NCBI GenBank assembly: GCA_937902925.1
Contig: CALFNN010000090.1
Span: 1-64,000 of the forward strand
DNA: 64,000 nucleotides
Source of the DNA: an uncultured Opitutaceae bacterium
Lineage (GTDB): Bacteria > Verrucomicrobiota > Verrucomicrobiia > Opitutales > Opitutaceae
Direction of reading: 5' to 3'
The notes beneath the pieces were generated by a model. It did not search any database. It had not been told where the DNA came from and saw nothing but the letters and a program-made list of their open reading frames with translations. Shown piece by piece: positions 17,501-23,661 of this stretch. Numbering within the stretch: position 1 is the stretch's first letter; each line of letters starts with the position of its first letter. A program made the position numbers and the translations under genes.

Positions 17501-17506
17501 ACCTCC

Positions 17507-18298
17507 ATGAAAAAAACCCTCCTCCAACCCGCGGTCTGCCGCGCAATCGCCGCCAGCGTGGTCGTGCTCTGCTCCGTTCCTGCATTCGGCGTGCTGCCGC
17601 ACAACAACCAATTCCCGCCTGGCTCTTGCCCTTGTTGCGGCCTCCCGCTGGCGATGATCGACGGAGGTGGCGGCTACGCTGTGGGCAGCGTTCCCGCCTA
17701 CACGACCGCAGTGGCCCAAGTCGCCCCACCGCGCTCCATGCCCACGCCATCGGTGGCAGCGGCCCCGGCTCCGGCGCCCGCGGCCTTGTCTGCGTCGCCG
17801 GCGACATCGATTTCCGATACGATCAACGCGCTCGCCGGCACTCCGGCGGCCAAACCCAAGCCTTCCTTCCCTGAGTTGAAGCAACGGGCCGACGGCTACT
17901 GGGACGTGAGTTTCGAACATCTGGCTTCGTTCGCGTTCGCGGCGCCCGCCGCCGACGCCAAGCCGAAACCCGGTTCCGTTGAGCAGATCCCCGCCAATGT
18001 CCAGCATCTCGGCGGCAAGCGCGTGCGGGTGAGCGGCTACATGCTGCCCATGAAACTGGAACGTGGGTTCGTCACCGAGTTCCTCATCATCCGCAGTCCG
18101 ATGGTCTGTTGCTACGGCGTCGTGCCGCAGCCGAACGAATGGGTCGTCGTGAAAATGAGCGCCCGCGCCAAAAAGGTGCCCCCGCTGATGGACGTGCCGC
18201 TGAATTTCTACGGCATGCTGCACGTGGGCGACGTCTACGAGGACAACCTGTTCGCCGGGATCTACGAACTCGATGGGGAAAAAGTCTCCGTGGAATAA
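17507..18298 (+). CDS. DUF3299 protein, first of three paralogues
   Basis: A 263-residue exported protein (signal peptide to about residue 28) with a CPCC motif near residue 42, a low-complexity Pro/Ala linker (about 65-115) and a C-terminal DUF3299 domain: VRVSGYMLPMKLERGFVTEF, the CC pair in MVCCYG, then PPLMDVPLNFYGMLHVGDVYEDN. DUF3299 proteins are periplasmic, often encoded with MacB-like transporters and associated with zinc limitation in other bacteria. It begins 6 bp after the lipoprotein gene. Confidence 0.82.
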   Translation: MKKTLLQPAVCRAIAASVVVLCSVPAFGVLPHNNQFPPGSCPCCGLPLAMIDGGGGYAVGSVPAYTTAVAQVAPPRSMPTPSVAAAPAPAPAALSASPATSISDTINALAGTPAAKPKPSFPELKQRADGYWDVSFEHLASFAFAAPAADAKPKPGSVEQIPANVQHLGGKRVRVSGYMLPMKLERGFVTEFLIIRSPMVCCYGVVPQPNEWVVVKMSARAKKVPPLMDVPLNFYGMLHVGDVYEDNLFAGIYELDGEKVSVE

Positions 18299-18314
18299 GC
18301 GCACGGATATTACC

Positions 18315-18983
18315 ATGAAGATGATCACGCGAATTCACGCGGGGCCGGCGGCCGCGGCGCTCGCCGCCATGGCGATGGTCTCATCGGCCTGGGGCCAGGC
18401 TCCCGCCCCGCCGGCGCCGGGCACCACGTTTAACGGGCAATCGCCCGTCACCGCCGCGTCGCCGTCGCCGGGAAACTTTCCCGAATTGAAACAGGACGCC
18501 GCGGGCAACTGGCTCGTTGGATTCGAACATTTGGCGTCGTTTTCCTTCGGCCGGCACAAAGTCGACTACGAAGATACGCTCAAACCCAAGGGACTCGGAG
18601 CGAAACGACTGGCTTTGCTCATCGGAGACACGCGCGATCCCGTCGAAATGCCGACCGAGCCCGGTCAGAGCGGCACGATCCCGGCCAGGATCCTGGCCCT
18701 CGAGGGGAAAAAAGTCCGCGTCTCGGGTTACATGCTTCCGATCAAGCTGGAGAACGGACTCGTGACCCAGTGCCTGTTGCTGCGGAACCAGATGATGTGC
18801 TGCTACGGCCGGCAACCGGAGCTCAACGAGTGGGTCGTGGTGACAATGAAGGGGAAGGGTGTGCCGAGCACGATGGACACTGTGCTGGCTTTCTATGGCA
18901 CCCTGCACGTCGGGGAAATTTTCGAGAATCACATATTTGAAGGCCTCTATCAGCTCGATTGTGAAAAAATCTCGATTCAGTGA
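18315..18983 (+). CDS. DUF3299 protein, second paralogue
   Basis: A 222-residue exported protein; the signal peptide ends at AWGQA. The core repeats the pattern of its neighbours: FPELKQDAAGNWLVGFEHLA, VRVSGYMLPIKLENGLVTQ, MMCCYGRQPELNEWVVV and LAFYGTLHVGEIFENHIFEG. The N-terminal segment FPEL..FEHLASF is also present in the first paralogue but not the third, so paralogues one and two are the closest pair. ATG 18315 is used; an in-frame upstream ATG at 18273 overlaps the previous gene and would block the signal peptide. Confidence 0.82.
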   Translation: MKMITRIHAGPAAAALAAMAMVSSAWGQAPAPPAPGTTFNGQSPVTAASPSPGNFPELKQDAAGNWLVGFEHLASFSFGRHKVDYEDTLKPKGLGAKRLALLIGDTRDPVEMPTEPGQSGTIPARILALEGKKVRVSGYMLPIKLENGLVTQCLLLRNQMMCCYGRQPELNEWVVVTMKGKGVPSTMDTVLAFYGTLHVGEIFENHIFEGLYQLDCEKISIQ

Positions 18984-19608
18984 GCATGACCCGAGCGTGC
19001 GCGTCCTGCAACGGGTCGCCCGCTGGGTGCCCGTTGGCGGAAAGCTCGTGATTTGGACGGCGGGGATCTTCACACTGCTGGTGCTGTTCGCCGGGCGGTT
19101 TGACCCGCACCGAAAAGAACGACTGCAACGCGAAGCGGCGAACGAACTCGAGGCCAAGGTCCGGGCCGAAGCCGCGCTTGCCGCCATGCCGGCACCCATC
19201 ACGCGCGACGGAGTCACCGAAATCACGTGGACCTCGCTAAAATTTGTGCCGCTGGCCGGTCCGGGAAAACCGGAGCCTGCGTTGGCCGCGCAAGCGCCGG
19301 CACGCATCACAGCATTGGACCAAAAACGGATCCGCATTTCTGGCTTTGTGCTGCCGACGCGCACGGAAAGCGGACGCCTGAAGGAGTTTCTGATTTTGGA
19401 GAACCAGATGACGTGCTGCTTTGGCCAGCCGCCCGGATTCTGCGATTTTATCGTCGCCCACAACGATAGCGGGCCCTCGTCGCCCGCGATGGACGTGCCG
19501 ACTGAATTCGAGGGCACGTTGCACGTCCACGACGTTTACGCGAACGGCTGCTGGCTGGCCCTGTATTCGATGGATTGCACGAGAATTGCCCAGGACTCCA
19601 CCCGCTGA
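18961..19608 (+). CDS. DUF3299 protein, third paralogue, membrane-anchored
   Basis: A protein of about 215 residues starting at GTG 18961 and overlapping the previous gene by 23 bp. Unlike its two neighbours it has a non-cleaved N-terminal anchor (LVIWTAGIFTLLVLFAG, about residues 23-40), then a helical linker (RKERLQREAANELEAKVRAE) and the DUF3299 domain (IRISGFVLPTRTESG, MTCCFG, FEGTLHVHDVYANGCW). No ATG start exists, so the exact N-terminus is uncertain; GTG 18997 is an alternative. Confidence 0.75.
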   Translation: MKKSRFSEHDPSVRVLQRVARWVPVGGKLVIWTAGIFTLLVLFAGRFDPHRKERLQREAANELEAKVRAEAALAAMPAPITRDGVTEITWTSLKFVPLAGPGKPEPALAAQAPARITALDQKRIRISGFVLPTRTESGRLKEFLILENQMTCCFGQPPGFCDFIVAHNDSGPSSPAMDVPTEFEGTLHVHDVYANGCWLALYSMDCTRIAQDSTR

Positions 19609-19918
19609 CTGCTCTGCGCTCTTTCGACATCACGCCATGAATAAAATTTCTCTTTGCGATCTTCCGTGCGTCCGCGCCAACCGCATTGGTCCACGTTGGG
19701 CCGATGCGAGCCGGATGGCCGGCCAAAGGCTCGGCGCCGGCCGGCCCTTTCTGCGATCGGCGGCACCGACGCGAGTAATGGGAAACCCGATGGATTTCCA
19801 GCGACAACCCACTTCACGGCGAGGGCCTGGTGAGGCCGCGCACCTGACTGCGCGCAGTCCTCACCTCGGCAACACCCGCCCGACACAAAACCAAAAAATC
19901 TCACCATTCAAATTTCCC
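19609..19918 (+). promoter_or_regulatory. 310-bp structured leader upstream of the TonB receptor
   Basis: There is no clear gene here. Two strong structures are visible: GGCCGGCC at 19717-19724 pairs with the same palindrome at 19739-19746, followed by CTTTCT; and GGTGAGG (19829-19835) pairs with CCTCACC (19859-19865) around an inner hairpin ACTGCGCGCAGT (19847-19858). The frame is open from ATG 19637 into the receptor gene, but the receptor signal peptide starts only at 19919, so I read this as a leader. It may be a cis-regulatory RNA; it lacks the GCCACTG box of cobalamin riboswitches. Confidence 0.4.
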
Positions 19919-22093
19919 ATGAACATCCGTAGCCTTGTCTCACTCCTCCTTATTCTCAGCGCCGGCACCGCCTACGCTCAAGTCGCTCCAGCACCGAATG
20001 CTGCGCCCCAACCGGCGAGCGCCGCACCTGTCCAACTCGACAAGTTCGTCGTCACCGGCCAGCTCGATCAGGCCCGCGAGGGTATCGTGCCGAGTCTCGG
20101 CGCAACGTCCTTCCTCATCGACAACGCCCAGATCGCCACGATGCCGCTCGCCGACAACGGCGCGTTCAACCAAGTGCTCCTCCGCGCGCCCGGCGTCGCG
20201 CAAGACTCCGAGGCGGCCGGCGGCCTGCACGTGCGCGGCGAGCACGCCAACCTCCAATACCGCATCAACGACGTGCTCCTGCCCGAAGGCCTCAGCGGCT
20301 TCGGCCTCGAAATCGATCCGCGCTTCGTCGACACGATGCAACTCGTCACCGGCTCGCTGCCCGCGCAATACGGTTTCCGCACCGCGGGGGTCGTGGACAT
20401 CCACACGAAGAACGGGGCGGTGGCCCCGACCGGCGAAATCAGCTTTTTCGGCGGCAGCTCCCACACGCTCCATCCGAGCTTCGAGGCCGCCGGCTCGCAG
20501 GACAGCCTCACTTATTTCGTCGATGGCAGTTACAATCGCAACGACCTCGGCATCGAAAACCCGACCGACAGCAAAGACGCGCTCCACGACACCACGAAGC
20601 AAACGCGGGCGTTCGTCTATCTCTCGAACCTCCTCGATGCCACGAGCCGCATGACCGTGATGGCGAGTTTGTCCGACAGCGACTACCAACTGCCCAACTC
20701 GCCCGGCCTCGATCCCGGCACCGCGCCCAACGGCGGGCAATGGCTGCCCGGCTCGTTCGACTCGACGCTGGTGGATGAAACGCAGAGGGAAAAAAATTAT
20801 TACGGCGTCCTCGCCTACCAGAAGTCCGCCGGCGATCTGAACTACCAGGCCGCGGTCTTCGGCCGCAGCAGCAGCGTGCACTTCCGGCCCGACGTGACGG
20901 GCGATCTCTATTTCAACGGCGTCGCCAGCAATGTCAGCCGCACGATTGCTTCCGGCGGCGCCGAACTCGACGGCAGCCTCGCCGCCAGCGCGGAACACAC
21001 GGTCCGCGGCGGCGCGATGTTCCTTCGCGAGAACCTCGACTCGAAGACCAACACCTACGTCTTCCCCACGGATGCCGACGGCAATCCGACCGGCCCCGCC
21101 TTCGCCATCGCCGACAACGGGAAGCAGCACGCCACGTTTGCCGGCATCTATCTGCAGGACGAATGGAAACCCTTCCAAGGCGTGACGGTGAACTACGGCG
21201 CGCGCTTCGATCGGTTTTCCTCGACGTTCGACACGGAGAGCCAGTTCAGCCCGCGCCTCAATTTCATCTGGCAGCCGGCGGCCGACACCACTTTCCACGC
21301 CGGCTATGCGCGCTATTTCACGCCTCCGCCGCTCGAGTTCTTGCCTGCGGGCACCGTGGCCAAGTTCGACAACACGTCGAATGCTTCCGAAGTCTCGACC
21401 GACGATCCGGTTCGGGCGGAAAAGGCGCACTACTTCGACGCCGGCATCAGCCAGAAACTCGCCCCGGGTTTCCAAGTCGGGATCGACGGTTATTACAAAA
21501 AGGCGCGCCAGCAACTGGACGACGGCCTGTTCGGCCAGACGCTGATTCTCTCGGCCTTCAATTACACGGAAGGCCGCGTGTATGGCCTGGAGTTCACCAG
21601 TTCCTACACCAACGGCGGTTTCTCCACCTACCTCAACCTCGCGCACTCGGTCGCCAAGGGCAAAGACTGGAGTTCGGCCCAGTTTCAATTCGGTCAGGAC
21701 GATCTCGACTACGTGCACGACCACTGGATCTTTCTCGATCACGACCAGAAATTGTCGGGCTCCTTCGGCGCTTCCTACGGTTGGAAGGAGGACGCGGGTG
21801 CAACGAAACTGTTCGTGGACTTTATCTATGGAAGCGGCCTGCGCAACGACGGGACCGACAGCGCCGGCAACACGATCCCCAACGGCGGCACCGTGCCGAG
21901 TTACCACACGATCAGCCTCGGCGCGGAGCAAAGCTTCAAGCTGGATCAGAAGCAGACCATCAAGGTTCGGCTCGATGTGGTTAACATTACGGACGAAGTC
22001 TACGAACTGCGCGACGGCTCCGGCGTCGGCGTCAACGCCGCCCAATACGGCGCGCGCCGCGGCTTCTTCGGCACGGCATCGTGGGCGTTCTAA
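19919..22093 (+). CDS. TonB-dependent receptor of the metal locus
   Basis: A 724-residue outer-membrane receptor. The signal peptide ends at TAYAQ, the TonB-box-like segment VQLDKFVVTGQ follows at about residues 39-49, then a plug domain (LRAPGVAQDSEAAGGLHVRG; VTGSLPAQYGFRTAGVVDI) and a 22-strand-type barrel ending in the typical C-terminal aromatic, GTASWAF. It is in the size class of BtuB/ZnuD-type receptors. Its place after the ABC/DUF3299 genes suggests it brings the same substrate, probably a metal or metal chelate, across the outer membrane. ATG 19919 is chosen because it starts the signal peptide although the frame is open upstream. Confidence 0.88.
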   Translation: MNIRSLVSLLLILSAGTAYAQVAPAPNAAPQPASAAPVQLDKFVVTGQLDQAREGIVPSLGATSFLIDNAQIATMPLADNGAFNQVLLRAPGVAQDSEAAGGLHVRGEHANLQYRINDVLLPEGLSGFGLEIDPRFVDTMQLVTGSLPAQYGFRTAGVVDIHTKNGAVAPTGEISFFGGSSHTLHPSFEAAGSQDSLTYFVDGSYNRNDLGIENPTDSKDALHDTTKQTRAFVYLSNLLDATSRMTVMASLSDSDYQLPNSPGLDPGTAPNGGQWLPGSFDSTLVDETQREKNYYGVLAYQKSAGDLNYQAAVFGRSSSVHFRPDVTGDLYFNGVASNVSRTIASGGAELDGSLAASAEHTVRGGAMFLRENLDSKTNTYVFPTDADGNPTGPAFAIADNGKQHATFAGIYLQDEWKPFQGVTVNYGARFDRFSSTFDTESQFSPRLNFIWQPAADTTFHAGYARYFTPPPLEFLPAGTVAKFDNTSNASEVSTDDPVRAEKAHYFDAGISQKLAPGFQVGIDGYYKKARQQLDDGLFGQTLILSAFNYTEGRVYGLEFTSSYTNGGFSTYLNLAHSVAKGKDWSSAQFQFGQDDLDYVHDHWIFLDHDQKLSGSFGASYGWKEDAGATKLFVDFIYGSGLRNDGTDSAGNTIPNGGTVPSYHTISLGAEQSFKLDQKQTIKVRLDVVNITDEVYELRDGSGVGVNAAQYGARRGFFGTASWAF

Positions 22094-22613
22094 TGGTGCG
22101 TTCGGATGGCCGAGCTGACAAGAACCACGCTTCCACCGCTTAGCGCTGATCGTCGGGAGCGTCTTCGCCGCCGGGGTGTCAGGGGCGGCCCGCGCCCCTT
22201 GGGATTTCGCTTTGCTCACGCTCGAAGGCGACCGCTTCGTGGAAGTCTCAAAACTCTCCGGGCTGGTGCTGGTAAACTTCTGGGGCCGCGACTGTCCGCC
22301 CTGTGTGGGCGAGTTGCCGCTATTGCAGACCTTTACCCAGGCCAACCGCGGCTGGACGATTCTACTTGTCTGCACCGACGCACCGCAGGAAGCGCGGGTG
22401 TTCCTCCAAAAGCACCATATCACCCTGCCAGCGCTCAAGGCGGGTGCCAACGTCGTGGCGCTGATGCACGCCGCCGGCAATCGCAGTGGCGGCCTGCCGT
22501 TCACGGTGATGCTGCGCGACGGGCAAATCCTCAAAACTTACGAAGGCGGACTCTCCGAAGCGGAGCTTGAGGCTCTTCGCCGGGCGGGCAGCACCAGCGA
22601 GGCACGATCATAG
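22093..22613 (+). CDS. exported thioredoxin-like (TlpA/ResA) protein with apparent frameshift near the start
   Basis: The conserved part (in frame from at least 22119) encodes a TlpA-type thioredoxin fold with the redox motif CPPC in NFWGRDCPPCVGELPLLQTF and the cis-Pro loop GGLPFTVML. Directly upstream, the same frame encodes a good signal peptide (LALIVGSVFAAGVSGAARA), but no ATG, GTG or TTG precedes it after the in-frame stop at 22116. A perfect coupled start exists in another frame: ATG 22093 overlaps the receptor stop as TAATG and would reach the signal peptide if one base were added between about 22119 and 22140. Alternatives are initiation at GTG 22176 (a truncated cytoplasmic form) or at CTG 22146. 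Confidence 0.75.
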
Positions 22614-22778
22614 CTTCACGGTTTGACGAATTTGACGGGTGCGGTTCGGGTTCGATCGGAATTCACTGCGTTCCCAAAACGAACGTCATGGAAACGGGGG
22701 CTTTGACCCGGGTGCCCGGCTCCAGCGATATCGTGGCTGCGGAGAAATGAACTGGTCTAATTCGCTTAAGTTAATGCC

Positions 22779-22803
22779 CCGGGGTCGACGACCCCGGCTA
22801 CAG
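22779..22803. repeat. dispersed palindrome, inverted copy of the 12717 element
   Basis: A 9-bp stem CCGGGGTCG/CGACCCCGG followed by CTACAG, the reverse complement of the element at 12717-12738 with a single loop difference. Confidence 0.7.
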
Positions 22804-22857
22804 TGTCTTTGAAACCGCTCTAGGCACGCAAGCCGCGACCAATCACGCGGGAACCCA

Positions 22858-22878
22858 GGCCGGTTCGGAGAGCCGGCC
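22858..22878. repeat. dispersed palindrome, GGCTCTCCGA family (inverted)
   Basis: GGCCGG (22858-22863) and CCGGCC (22873-22878) enclose TTCGGAGAG; on the minus strand this reads GGCCGGCTCTCCGAACCGG, matching the 12651 element and the start of the ccoI insertion. Confidence 0.6.
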
Positions 22879-22930
22879 CCGCCGCCGAGGCAGTTTGCCG
22901 CTGTGCCTGCTCGCTCATTTGCGGCCCCTG

Positions 22931-22965
22931 AAAACGGGAAAGGGCGCGAGCTTTCGCCCGCGCCC
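22931..22965 (-). terminator. probable terminator of the UspA gene
   Basis: On the minus strand a 7-bp stem GGGCGCG/CGCGCCC (22965-22942) with a 10-nt loop is followed by TTTCCCGTTTT, 22 bp beyond the UspA stop codon. Confidence 0.65.
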
Positions 22966-22986
22966 CGTGTTCCCACTGACCCAAAT

Positions 22987-23433
22987 TTATTTCTTCTTCT
23001 TCAGCGGCGGCACGATCACGACCGGGCACTTCGCCCGCATGATCACGCCGTGCGTGGTGCTGCCGACGAGCAGGTCGTAAACCGCCGTGTGCCCGTGCGA
23101 GCCCATCACGATGTAGTCAGCGGAAAATTTCTGCGCCTGCTCGACGATGTGCGCGACCGGGGCCCCGTTGAGCTGGAGGGTCTCGACGGTGACCGCGTTC
23201 TGCTGAAGCTGCTCCTCGATCTTCGCCAGGTTCTTGGCGGCGGCTTTTTCGCCGCTGGCGAGGATCTCCGAAAGATTTTCCATCATCGGCGCATATTCGC
23301 TGGTGATGACGGGCGGCTGGATGACGCTGAGCAGGACCACCCGGCCGCCGAAGGCGCGGGCGAGGGCGGAGGCCTCGGACACGACCGCGCCCGTGACTTC
23401 CGAGAAGTCGATGGGGGCGAGGATCGTTTTCAT
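22987..23433 (-). CDS. universal stress protein, UspA family
   Basis: A 148-residue protein with the Usp alpha/beta fold: MKTILAPIDFS at the N-terminus, the nucleotide-binding pattern GSHGHTAVYDLLVGSTT and a C-terminal strand CPVVIVPP followed by a KKKK tail. The G-x2-G-x9-G-S/T pattern implies the ATP-binding class. It is a single-gene unit with its own terminator. ATG 23433 is preferred over the TTG three codons upstream. The role is general stress tolerance; the trigger is not visible. Confidence 0.93.
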   Translation of the reverse strand: MKTILAPIDFSEVTGAVVSEASALARAFGGRVVLLSVIQPPVITSEYAPMMENLSEILASGEKAAAKNLAKIEEQLQQNAVTVETLQLNGAPVAHIVEQAQKFSADYIVMGSHGHTAVYDLLVGSTTHGVIMRAKCPVVIVPPLKKKK

Positions 23434-23600
23434 CGCCGCCAAGGTAGCAGATGCGGCGTTTCCCGCTCCGCACGGCTTGCCCGAAAACGCGCGCTTTTTG
23501 CCGTGAACGCGGCGCGGCCGGCCGGCGTCGCGACGGAACGCTCGCTTTGGTCATCCGATCGAGCCCGACGGGCGCGACCGACAGCGTGCGGCCGGAGGCA

Positions 23601-23633
23601 ATAAGAACGGGACCGGTCGAAGACCGGTCCCGT
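23601..23633 (-). terminator. strong terminator of the secreted Ig-like protein gene
   Basis: A perfect 12-bp stem (23607-23618 with 23622-23633; ACGGGACCGGTC/GACCGGTCCCGT) with a 3-nt loop, followed on the minus strand by TCTTATT. It lies about 30 bp after the stop codon at 23662. Confidence 0.8.
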
Positions 23634-23661
23634 GGAAAGCTGCACGGAGTGCGCCGCGATG

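Larger units (their letters stand above)
22614..22986. other. 373-bp intergenic region with repeats and a terminator
   Basis: I find no gene. It carries two dispersed palindromes (22779-22803 and 22858-22878) and the terminator of the UspA gene (22931-22965). The first 160 bp show nothing recognisable. Confidence 0.6.

Noticed and set aside
19609-19918. Cobalamin riboswitch in front of the TonB receptor
   Set aside because: The GCCACTG box and the conserved core spacing are missing; only unspecific stem-loops are visible.
19421-19918. N-terminal extension of the TonB receptor into the DUF3299 gene
   Set aside because: The frame is open, but the signal peptide begins at ATG 19919 and the upstream translation is Arg/Pro-rich without conservation-like features.
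22653-22830. CCGGGGTCGACGACCCCGG at 22779 as a terminator of the thioredoxin gene
   Set aside because: It lies 166 bp after the stop, lacks a T-tract and has a near-identical copy at 12717, so it is a dispersed repeat.
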